Source: Rostrohypoxylon terebratum (lineage: Eukaryota > Ascomycota > Sordariomycetes > Xylariales > Hypoxylaceae). From it: a stretch of 64,000 nucleotides of DNA. The notes beneath the pieces were generated by a model. The model worked only from the letters and a program-made list of their open reading frames with translations, was not told the DNA's origin and made no database searches. Positions 43,594-55,400 of the stretch are shown here, one piece after another (the first letter of the stretch is position 1; the number at the start of each line of letters is the position of its first letter). The position numbers and the translations under genes are program-made. The stretch covers positions 120,137 through 184,136 of the forward strand of contig MU385915.1 of the NCBI GenBank assembly GCA_022497145.1, written 5' to 3'.

Positions 43594-46500
43594 CAACCCC
43601 ATCTATCAGTTGCCAGGTGAAACTGGGCTAACATGTCTTGGTTATGCATCGCTCTCGACTTTATTTCCCTCGTATCGAATTCATCGGGACTGGTTTGGCT
43701 TCTCACAAGCCTCTCGATGAAATGGCGTTCCCGGAACCCAAGATCCTAGTTTGTTGTTAACTAGGGGACCTTGCCGCTGACATCGAAGCTCCCTCGGTCG
43801 TGTACGGAATTACTGCTGGCTGTTCGATACCACAAGATGGTAGGCCTTCGCTCTATCAATTGCCCCGAATAAAATGCTCACAAGACCGCCGAGTATCTTG
43901 GGGCTTGCTGGACCGTTCCCGCGGTCTTTCTTGTTGACGACAGAGCATGCGTGGACGAAACTCGTCCGGGTTAGAGGGGCAGAATATACCAATTTCCCCC
44001 AAGGAAACGTCCGCACCACCCCTCCCTTTTACCTATCTTCCCAATGCCCTCACATCAATCATCTATCTCTTTGGGAATAGTCATCTCCACCATTGACCTC
44101 TCGTTCATATCCTGCCACATCTGGACCGGAGTCCGGATCTTAGCTGCCATTACTTCGCCATTACCTCTTCGCCTTGTCTCAGAGCGGATAGTTGCTCGTA
44201 GATATAACCGAATTCCAGAAAAAGTGCGAAAATCACGGATTATGGTTCTTCTCTCTGCACTCGTGGTAGATCCATATCTAACCATCGTCTCCCTCAGTTG
44301 GGACATTGCAGTGTTCTTCAGCTTGAAAGCCCTCGAATCCTTGAGATTCAGGATACTAACGCTTCCGTATTCCTAACACCATAGCTTCTAGTCTAGGTAG
44401 TGATAAGTCCCACCTCGTCGCTATATTGGTAGCTTGATACAATTGACAGCGTATACGATGTTCCGAATTAGCTTTCTGACGAGATGACACCGATTAGAAG
44501 CCACTCCCGTAGCGGTAGATTGCTGGAACCAGAGATGCGCGCTAGGTAAGGGTTCTCCGTGTAGTCAGTCAGAGAGTGCGGCTTGAGGCTGGCGGGGGCA
44601 AGCAAGGCCGAGTCCTCTAAGCTTTGGTCGGCCCAAGCCAGATTCTGGCATTTCTCGTCGTTGGAAGACGAGCCTTTGAATGAAGAGGATAGCATAGTAT
44701 GTCTTGTTGGCTGAGTATGAGGTACTGATAGCTCTTGGTAATGCAATGCCTTGAATTGGCGATTTTTAAACAACGAAGGCCCCAGCTGTAGAAGATAGGT
44801 GAGTCTTTTCCGACTATTGGGTTCTCTGTCTCGCTCCGATCGGAGGACTTCGGGCTGTCAGCTTGGCAGTGCGTCGGGAAAATACCCTTTTGGTAGCTCG
44901 AAGAGACCAGAAGATGCGGGGGGATAGGCGCAACATTTCGATGGCCAAGAGTTCCCATGATTCCCCTTCGTTTCCTATTAAGAATTCCTGCTAGGAGCAG
45001 ATTACAGAGATGAGATACCGACCCAAGCCTCCTCCGGCTCTTTGTGATGTCCATTCCGTATGCTAGAACACGCCGTGCCATGTGTGACACAGTAACGGCT
45101 AGATATGGTAGCCACCCCGTGTGCTACGGATCATGAACAAATATCCCATCAATTCTGACAATCGACAAACTCGAGCTGGCCATCACCATAGTGCTTTAGT
45201 GTTGCTGGACCGTATTCTAAACCGTGGCCGTGAGCACGAAGCCCGGTCCGCACGTGGTGGCGGCGGATGATACCCTTTCGCGGTGAAGTGCTTCTTCGCA
45301 CTTCCCCGTATGGGTGGTTCACTTCCATGAAATGCTGTGATAGCAGCGATGTCCCCAGCGGACCCCATCAGCGGGCTCATAACTCGTCCATAAAGACGAC
45401 GATGGCGAGGAAATTCTCTTCTCCGCCCTCCTCCGAATTTCGCATCTACCTAGCACCTTGACCATACCAGATTGGCCGCTGATGAGGCGTGACGGGATGT
45501 GGAGGTCCTCATCATGGTGGTCGCCACGCAATCCCAGCGCGGTTCGCAATGAAGGAGCTCACTGACTGCTCTAGTTGATACTCGGCTAAACTGGTCCTCT
45601 GACGCGGGGCCAGAGAACGCGACGATCGAGCTGAGGCTGCTGGATGATGCTCGAGATCCGGGTACTTAGCTAGCGGCTTATACGCCATGGTGATGAAGAA
45701 GAGAAATTGGGCATAAGGAGGGGATCAGGAGTATGTCCATATTACCAGTCCACAGAACTGTTATGTTTACTGAGTGAGTCCAAGGTCTGGAGGTGTTTGA
45801 ATCGATCTTAGAATTTCCAACGATAAAAATTTGTGTAGAGGTTAAGTTAGAAATCCACTTCTCTGGGTTCATTCTATATTTTATATGAGCATATTTATCT
45901 ACATAGAAATCTGTCATTGTGTCTCGGTAGGAAGGCAAGACTTGAGGCAGTTACATATTTGAGCAGGATATTTGGTTAGAGTTCGAGGCTAGTATGCGAC
46001 TCGAGTGATCGCATTTTTTTTTAGGTCAAGATGGACGGCAGATGCGTGCACCGTGTATACCACCGCTTTTAACTTTGTTGGGAGAGCCAATTAATAGGCA
46101 GAACCTAAACTCTATAATATGCGCATACCTATGCGTCTATATATTAGCGAGATTAGTCACCAGGTACAAACTGGAATCGAGGAGCTAAGAAGGGGGGAGC
46201 GGTGGGGATGGCGGAAAGGGGTCGGCTCGGGGCGAATGCCTCAATTGGTACTATCTTGTTTTCAGGTGTCGTACACTGGGACTTATTTATTATATTAAGT
46301 TACGAATCTTGTTGACACACGATCGATAATCAGTTTGCGATAATGAGCCCGAGCTGCAGTTTGTGCTGACAGACTTACTATAATGATTACGTGATGAAAT
46401 CTCACTCCTATAAACATAGATGCATAATGTGAACGCGCTTCCACACCGCCAATTGAACCAGAAAAAACCGGGTATCTTTTAACCAAGATCTACCTATGAC

Positions 46501-47118
46501 TATGTATCGTACCCTGCCTCTCTTTTCATTTACCCTCGTCTTCACATAAGTGGCGATTATAGCTCGCCACCTATTCTACATCAGCGGCGTTCCTGCGTGC
46601 GTCTGTAAAATCCATGTGAAGGCCGTCGTCTCGTGAGTGTGGACCTGTTCCCATATTCCCATTCCGGTGACCGGAGAGAACCTCCAAGTATGCGCGCTTC
46701 CTTAAAACCAAAAACGAACTTTCCCAACCGGTGTCGCCAATATAGCTTCCAGAGCTATCTGAGATCTTTCTCTAATATGTATCACGATCTTCCACGTAGG
46801 TAATAAAAATATCGCTCTCGTCCCACGTACCCAACGGCTTTCGATATTGTCTTGATTGCCCCGACCTTTCCCCGAGAGATGTTGGGAAGAGGCGTCAAGG
46901 AATTAAAGCCGAGGTTGTGACCAATCAGTGCCAAAACGCTCGTCACACGGTAGAGACAGCATGTCCGATTATCGTGCTTGCTGCGAGAGCGCGCACGCGA
47001 AGCAAGAAATGTGAGAAGCGGAGCTGTGCATTATGTAAAATGACATCAACATCGAAATCGGGTATCATGGCCAATTCGCAAAATAGTAAAATATGAGATA
47101 AATCCAACTTCTATCCTG
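43594..47118. other. Gene-poor region; possible decayed coding remnants
   Basis: Overlapping frames occur on both strands at 43810-44376, 44617-45090 and 45183-45549. They look protein-like in composition but are broken by stops and frame changes, and I could not connect them by splice sites or name a family. They may be remnants of a decayed gene or transposon. From about 45.6 kb to 47.1 kb the sequence is AT-rich and shows nothing specific. Confidence 0.4.
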
Positions 47119-49430
47119 TCAGCTGATCGCGCCGCGCGTCACCCGAGCAGGGTTGCCAGCTACGACAGTGAATGGTGGCACATCCTGAGGCCTTCATCAG
47201 AACCGTCTCCTTAATGGGGAATTCAAGTTTCGGAGGCTTACCTTAGTTACCACAGCTCCGGCGGCCACTGTCGCTCCCCTTCCAATTCTTACCCCGTAAA
47301 GAACTATAGCACCGCCCCCGACCCACACATCCTCGTCGATGTAAATAGCGGCACCGATGTGTGCGCTCTTGCTACCTTTGCGCCTCTTGGGGTCCGTCTG
47401 TAACGTACCACCAAAGAGACTGACGTTCGGACCGATGTAGCTATTGTCGCCAATAAGAACCTCCATAGGGTCGATAATCGTGCAATTTCGGCCGATAAAC
47501 ACGTTATTCCCAATCACAATGTTGTATCCATAATCGCAGGTGAATGGTGCCTCAACAACCACCTCTTGTCCAACGCTTCCAACGCGGCTAATGGCTGTCG
47601 AGTTTCGATCCATGAATATTGGCTCCGTTGGATTCAAGATTTCTCGGAAGAGGCGCGAACGTTCGGATTTTGATACGCCGACAGTAGGATTCGTGGAGTT
47701 ATTGAACCTGAAGCACGCAGCGCTACATCTCTGCCTCTCAAGGACTAGCTCTTCATCGAAGGGATAGTATAGACTCCCCGAAAGCATCTCTTCCTTCTGC
47801 GTCCGTTCTCTGCTGGGAGGGTAATGCGAATGCGATAGCGCGAGCTGTGCGGTTTCCTGAGGGTTAGTTACCGTTGTCGTAGGCGGAGGCGGAGGCGGGG
47901 GCGGCAGCGCGGACTGCGGTGGCGGGCTGCTACTTCTAGTTGGCGGGAGAACGTTGATCTGCGGGAGCGAATTCGAATGCGGCGTCTCATGTTCTGTTCT
48001 CGTGATATCATGCAATGGCGGCACTCTTTGATAATCTTTATGGCGATCAACGCCGCTCAGTGGCGTTGGCAATTGTATAGTCGAGCTCGTAGCGCTAATT
48101 GGGGTGGGAAACATGCTTGTCGAATTAGTATACGATATCGACGACAATTTGTTGTTCTCGGGGCTCGAAGCAGATGGGGTCGGGGTTGGAAGGGTAGCGG
48201 AAGTCGCCTGTCGGCCCTCGTCTGGTAGAATTGGCCGGCCCTGTACCGGTTCTATCCGGAGTGGTTGGCCACGGTAGGCTTGAGCGGGTTGATCACGTTT
48301 CGGAGGCGGCGGAGGTGGGATCGGATAAGTACTCTGTTGTGGCATTCCGTAGGCTCCGGGAGGGACGTAGCTAGGGTCCTTAGACTCAAGAGGAACGGCG
48401 GCGGGCTTATTTTCCATCTTAGGGTAACCTCGTTGGTTAGGATAGCCGTGGCATACAAATCCACCTCGAACACAATTGGTACCTGTTCCATTCATCAGTT
48501 TATGCAGTTTTGTTTGGCATACTCAAGCAGGGCTCACATTGCGGTTTCGTCTCATCACATTTCTTCTTTCTTTTCCGGCACGTTAAGCAGCTGTATTTGT
48601 CGGCATGGAAAGCCGATGCTTCGCTCTTAGGTCGAAAGGTGGCCCCGCACCAACGACACTTAAGAGGATGCAAACTCGGCCACACCATACCTAAAAGTTA
48701 GCAAGAGGCCCCTGTTTTGAAGATATTCAAATAGGGTAGGGGTTTCATACCCAGTTTTCGTTCTATTACTAAAGTTGCGCTTCCTCTTCTTAGGATCTGA
48801 TTGTATTACGGCATCCCCTTTCCTCTGCTCGCCGGTGTAAGAAGTGCTTCCATAGAGCACAGAGCTATCATCACCATCCGGGCTGGTCGCCGAATAATCG
48901 TGTTGTGAATCTGTGTGGGTGGTAGCTCTTCGTAACGCATCGCCAGCCTGTTCGTCGCTCGGTGACGGAACCACGCTCGCGGAGCCCTGTCGGTCGTACG
49001 TGCTACGGTCATCTGCATGGCTGTGCCGTGAATACCAAGATTCGTGATGCTCTCGACTTTCTTCACCGTATCGCCCGTACTCTCGATCCCGTTGCGTTGC
49101 CGAATATACATCACGTGACTCTGCTTGGGATGGATGTTCCCGCTCACGGCTAACTGGCCCTTCCCTATGAGACTCGTCTGAGAATGATCGCTTACGTTTG
49201 TGAGTTCCTTCAGCCTCCGGATAAATAGTGGGTTGGTAAGATGAGCGATCAGGGCTCGGTCCAGGCCAATGCTCTCTCTGATTGGCAGAGCTCTCTCCCA
49301 CTTTTGGTTCCTGGGTAGTTATTTGGCGAAGTGACTGTTCCTCGGAGGCCGCGCGAATCGACGTAGGACTGCTGCTAGGCCTCTCAACGCCTTTCGGCTC
49401 ACCTCCATTCAAGGCCGTGAAGGTAGCCAT
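47119..49430 (-). CDS. Zn(II)2Cys6 domain fused to a maltose-type O-acetyltransferase domain
   Basis: Model: complement(join(47119..47184,47242..48482,48538..48590,48751..49430)), 679 aa; introns of 57, 55 and 160 nt, all phase-consistent. Residues 1-220 are Ser/Arg/Glu-rich and disordered. The zinc cluster is at 228-255 (CLTCRKRKKKCDETKPQC, then TNCVRGGFVC), with all six Cys and rebuilt from three exons. Residues about 260-470 are Pro-rich, including poly-Pro. A Mac-type segment (EEMLSGSLYYPFDEELVLER, about 472-525) leads into a left-handed beta-helix hexapeptide acyltransferase (about 540-670: IVIGNNVFIGRNCTIIDP, DVWVGGGAIVLYGVRIGRG, DVPPFTVVAGNPARV). The catalytic His of NodL/maltose acetyltransferases, in the T.HP.DP motif, is here Leu/Gln (TLQTDP). 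This suggests a regulator using an acetyl-CoA or sugar-binding fold as a sensor or trimeriser, which is inference. An in-frame ATG at 49478 is an alternative start. Confidence 0.9.
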
Positions 49431-52400
49431 ATTTCGTCCAACAATATCTTCTGCCCAGCAATCTTTCGTGAGGTGCATAGGAACTCAATACGCAGACGTA
49501 AAATACTGAGAACGCAGCTGCTATGCGATTGAACACCTTAGCCACTGTAATTGGCACTCCAAACTCGGCGATCCAGTACAAAAAAGCGCTTGGTGAGAAA
49601 ATGAAGCACGTTTGTTATAAGGTTCGAGCTATAGCCGAAATATGTAACGTCTGTTAACGTTGCGGCTTAGCTTAAATAAACCACCAGTAGCTAAGAAGCC
49701 GAAGTCGTGACGAAAAGTCGGAAAAGTAAAGAGCTAAAAAAACCGTAAAAAATCGTCCAGAGGATGACCCGCGCAGCGGTCGCGATGCGGCCTGCTGAAA
49801 CTTCCGAATTAGCGTTCCGGGAGGTCAGCACATTAATAAGAGCTAACGTATAGACTTCAGCTATACGCAATTTAGATCTCTAGGCAATGCGCTGGTCGTG
49901 GCGCAGAGCAATGGGTGGGATCTGCACGACTCTTATTTGAACGGTGACGAACTTTCGAGGGCGGCAGGGCGGGTGCGCGGGGAGGCAATTTTTTGGTACA
50001 AGCGAAGCGGGAATGAGTGAACCGCACCTCTTTTCTTATTGAATTTTGGACTGCGTAATACGACTGTGACGTGCAAGGGCCGATGCGGTACGTCGTGTAT
50101 TGCTGTGTTGCGGTGTAAGCAACAAGTTCGTAGGCTGCTGCGCCTAGGCGACTGTATGTCGCCTCAATCGCCTATCCTGTTTAAAATGGCCCTACACTAC
50201 GAAGGAAATTGCCAGGTATTTTTTTTTCTTTTGGTGTAGTGAGAGTTGAGTTGACCGTATAGTATACTCTTGGTTTTGGGCTGGGTGCTGGGTGCTGAGT
50301 GTGGAAGAAACTCCAGCTTATTATCGTGCGGTCCGGCCCACGACTGCTACTCGTCGAATTCGAACCAACTATATTCAATTTCTCCCACCCGTTCCTTGTG
50401 CTGGGATCCTTGACCCTTATTTTAATGCGTACACAAAAAAGAACCAGCGCTTGGCGATTTAACGCGCGATTATTATTTTTTTTCCTCTCTGGCCAGCTGC
50501 GGGAATGAATCGTTTTTTTCGGGTACCGTCTCTCCCTTCGTCAATGTCAAGTTAGAACCTCAACTCAGTGTCTCAATATCAATAGACCTTCTCTTCGCCT
50601 CCCTTCTAATGCAACCAGGTCACCACATAGAAAGAAAATGAGTGGTAGATTAGAGAGAGCTAAAGGGAACAAAATACAGGACAAGACAATTGGGTTAATA
50701 GTAATCAAGGTAGCATGTATGTAGTAGTGTATGTAGTGTAGTGGTAGGTGGAGCGTAGGGGGAATATAAGAAAATATAGGTAAAGAGAAGAAAAAATTAT
50801 GTGGCTAGCCAGCACCAGGGCCTGGGCAGAGCGGGAAGTGATGTAAGGTAAGGATGGTAAGGATGGTAAGGTTGGTAAGGATAGATAAAGTAAGACGGGT
50901 AGGTAAGTAAGGTAGGTACATCTGGTACATATAATAATAAGGTAGGCAAGGTGCTAGGCGCAAGTTACAAGGTAGCTGGGGGTAGCAAGTACTGCATACG
51001 AAGGTGGGTATAGGGCAGGTCAGGTCTGGTAACCAGGGCAAGAAGGCGGGCGAAAAGGCAAAGGGAAAAGGCAAGAGCTCTAGGGTTATGTACATACAGA
51101 ATATTAGCGTGTGTGGTGTATTTGTGTATGTCTGTACACTATGTCTGTATGTAGGTATGTAGTATACCTGACAGGCGGTAGACCGATCAATCTGGGATCA
51201 GTTATAGAGATCCAACGGTACGTATACGTTGGCAGATAAAGATACAAATTCAAGTAATACACACACATATATACCTAGTATGTATGTATTATATGTATAT
51301 ATGTATATGTAAAATGGCAGAGTACCTTATCTAGCATGCAAAACATGCAAGGCAGCGAGAGTGACAGAGTGGGAAAAGAAAATGAATTAATGCAAGCAAT
51401 TAAACGTGCGTGGTCTTGGTCGTAATCGTGGTCGTGGCCGTAATTGTAGTAGCAGTTTGTAATTTGTCAATAGGTGCCAGGTGCTAATAGGTGAAGACGA
51501 CGAAAAGAAACATCCCCCCTCCAAAAAAAGGATTTTAATCACATTAATCACAACTTCCATAACTCCTCGGTGGGATGTCTCGATACTTTTGTACCGCAGA
51601 AACGCAAGAACGAGATCGTCTAACCCTGGCCTAAAGCTGCCCCAATACATAGTATTTGGCGGCATGGCGCTTGCAAGTTGTAGATACATCCATGGATAGC
51701 TTCCCGTGAATAAGTATGTATAGCGTGCACGTATATCTCGTGTATGACTGGTTGAAGTGGTAAGCCGAAAAGGATACTACTAGGTAGCCTCTAGGTAATA
51801 GACGAAAGATACAAATCCACCGAGGTCCACGGTACCTTGAGACCTGACTAGGATTATCGTGTGCGACGACAAGCCCATGAGAACTATGAGAACTTGGAAG
51901 CGAGTCGAGGGAAACTTCGGCTTCTAACAAGGGTATCAAGGGTATCCGCATCCACTCTAACTTACATCCACATTGTAATACATGTAGTAGTAGTGTACCT
52001 TTGGCAAGTACCGCTGGCCTTTAGAATTGTTGGGTGTACAGTACTGCTGTACTTGTACCTCCGCTTGCGCTAGAATCTTAGACACTTTTTCCAATTCCGC
52101 GGTGGATCCCTACTCGGATAGATTGTACTATGTACTAGGTATGCTGTAAGTTGTAACAAGTACCAAGGTATGTATTTAATAGCCCTGAAGCTTTAATAGA
52201 TTGTTTAATTCCTTCAATACCGTAAGGCGACATGAAAGATGACAATTACTTACATAAACCTATAGCACCTACAGAACCTACATAACCTACATGAACTGCA
52301 TGAACAATCGCGCATGGTACATATGCCATGTATATATATACCTGTTTCAATATTGCACAAGTCTAGCCCTGCGCGTCTAGGTAATAGGTCTGGCGCTGCC

Positions 52401-55400
52401 ATCCATGAGTCCATGGATGACGATGACTGCGTTGTGCTATGTGAGCATGCGAGTAGCCATAGTACATACAGCATGTATGTAGGTTTGTAGGCTTCAGATG
52501 TACCAACATCATACATCAACCATATGATCTGTTTTTTTTTTCATGTTATGTCCTACAATGTTATGTTCTTTCGTCCCCCGGTTCCAAATCCCTAATTCCC
52601 TACCTCCTACTACACACCTTACGTAGTCGCTGTCGTTTTTTCCCTTTTGTCTCCCGCCGTTCTTCATGCGATGTTACCGAATCTGGGCTGGGTGGTACCG
52701 CAGGAGCATAATTCATCATCGAATACGACGAACGCCCTGTAATTATCTGACTCTAGAAGCGAACGAACTTTGTCCGCTTTCTTTTCGAACAGGTACCAAG
52801 CCTTGCGGGGAATGTGTCATTATCCCTAACCAGCCTTAATACATCGTGCCTCATCCGCGATTTGTTGTTTGTTAATAATGCTTCTTCACCCAAGAACAGC
52901 CGTCCGAGAAACATCGTCGACCTAATCGTGCGCTTACCCTTTCCCCTCTCCTCAATGCCACCAACAAGTAGTAGCCCCTCTAACGTTGCACTGGGATTTC
53001 TCATCAATGCCATTGAGCTGTCCGATTCGCCGCATCTCACCTCTTGTTGTAAATGTACCCTATGATAGGCTCACTACTTTCGGCCCGCGACACATGTGTT
53101 GTCGTGATCGTCTTAGATATTACTGGCACCCGCGACGCGATAGTAAAGTGAGAGCATTGATGAATCAATAGAGGCCGTTTCTTGCGGCCTAGCCGCGGTT
53201 TGTGGCCGCCGGGCCCCGTTATCCCAACCCACGACTGTTTGGGATCAAAATAGCACACACATACGCGTTGGTGGACTCTGGTAAATCTCGACAGGGATGC
53301 AGGAGACTGCCATGCGATTGGGAGGATCTAGGTAGCTTGAAGGGTCCCCGATCTTGTAGAAGTCGGCCGGCGGCACAGCAAGGTGCAACGTAGATTCCAC
53401 TTTGGGTTTGGAATTCTGCCAATTCTTCTCGCCAAGTCTTGCGGCAGCACTGCTTCCAACCAGAAAAGACCGACCCTGGAGCATTGCCGGCATGTGCGGT
53501 CAGAGGAGTTTGTGACTCTGGTTGTACTCCGTCCGCAGCCAATGGGCGCCTCAAGACAGGGATTTAGCTGTCATGCAATTTGGCGCGGGCGTGTGATGTC
53601 GAAAATGTCCAGGGCTCTCATTAGGGCGCAGCGAATACCCGCGTCTAGAGCCGACAAGAAGTCATTGATTTGTTGCTAGCGCATGTGCTCGCCCCATCGT
53701 CACAAATGTCTCGTATTAGTTCGCAAGTTAGTAGTTACATTGATCTTTGACCCCGAGAGTTGAAACCTAAACCACCGGGGGATACCATGGCTAGATGGGC
53801 TAGATGGCGTACCGGTAGGGAGACGAACAGTACGAGGGCGCGCTAATACGCCGACAGGGAACGGTCTCCGCTCAGGTCATAAGGATAGGGACCATAGGAC
53901 CTAGGTAAGGACCAGAGGTATTGATGGCGAGCCGAGAATGCGGCGGTGCACCTTTGCGACACGACCGCTTTTTTTTTTAGGCTGACGTAGGCGTGTCAGT
54001 CATCATCTCGGGGCCTTGCTCGGTCAAGAAAGAAGAAATAAGGCTACATCCTCCACCAAGTCTGCGAAAAAGAAATACGCGGGTGCGGCAGTGTGGTACC
54101 TCAGGTATCTTGGTATATTAACGCTTGCCGGTCCTTCCCCTGGATCTTACTGCGACGTAATCGATCAGGGCGCTACAAATGCTGGTCTGCTTAGCTCCGG
54201 GGACTCTTCCATTTTAGACTTTAGTATATTGCTATGCACCCTGCCGGCCGGATGACACCCTTTGAACTGTGACTCGAAGAACCCGTTGCGCACGGCACAC
54301 ACGGGAGCATCCCACTCACAATCGGAGCCTGATGCAAAGGAAGCGTCAACTTGCTTTCATCTAAAAAAAAAAAAAACATGTAACAGCTATTCGTGCGAAC
54401 ATCAGGTCCTTCAGCTGACGACCGGGTCGGACCTACGACTGAACCGAGATGACAAATAGCATACAATAGTAATAAATGTCCTATTTATCGATCAATGTTT
54501 ATTTGCGCGACCTACATAGGACCTATTGTTGATGTTCAATGTTCACGATCCTAACATTTTCTCGAAAAGGGTTCCAAATGGTACATACGTACCTAGGTGT
54601 GAGTAAGTACCTAGTACCTACTTACTTCACCATGTACATACGACGTAGTAGAATAGATTTCCGTGGGGCAAGCGTAAAGCGCTTGTCGCGAATCGTCCGA
54701 AAGCTTTGGTCTTATGGGTTTGCCGCCGTTCAGGAAAGTGATCGCCTCTTAAGCGGCTTACCATCGCTCATTGGCTCGGCGCCACAGATCCCAACTTGGG
54801 TTAGCTTGCGACAAGGGAAGCCAACTTTGTAGTTCGGACGAGACGCACTAGATCAACCACATCCGCGCTTCAAACTTATCTGGTATTATCTGATGGCCCG
54901 GGTTTCTTTTCTTAGAAATCGGCGGGACATTTCTCGGTTCGAGCTGCGACCCGCTTAGTATTCTTGGAACCTTGGAAGCCCGGCAGGACATGCAAAGTGG
55001 AAGGCTGGAAGCTCCTCGGTGATGTGACAGAGAGCCGTGAACGACTACTATGTAGATGATGAGACCTCGTCTTACTATGTAGGTCCTAGGCCCTACATAT
55101 GTAAGTAGCAGAAGGATTCTCATGCGGCTATTCCCATCCCCGGTCTCCTTACATCAACCCCGATAAGGTTCGCTGCTACCCCTCATAACACTAATAATAC
55201 TTACCAGAAAGCGGAGGTATAAGTTCATCAGGTTGCGTCAGGCTGACGGCGAAGGTTCATCCTTGGAGGGGGGTACAACGAGGTTCAAAATCGATAGAAC
55301 TTTTTTTTTTCTTTAATCAGCGGTGCCGGCAGGTTGCTCGGAGATCTGCACACGCTTTTTTCTTACTGTCCGTGCTTTGATTTCCTTGCCTGCCTAGAAA

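Noticed and set aside
50805..51095. 96-codon minus-strand frame
   Set aside because: Translation of a GGTAAGGAT-type tandem repeat.
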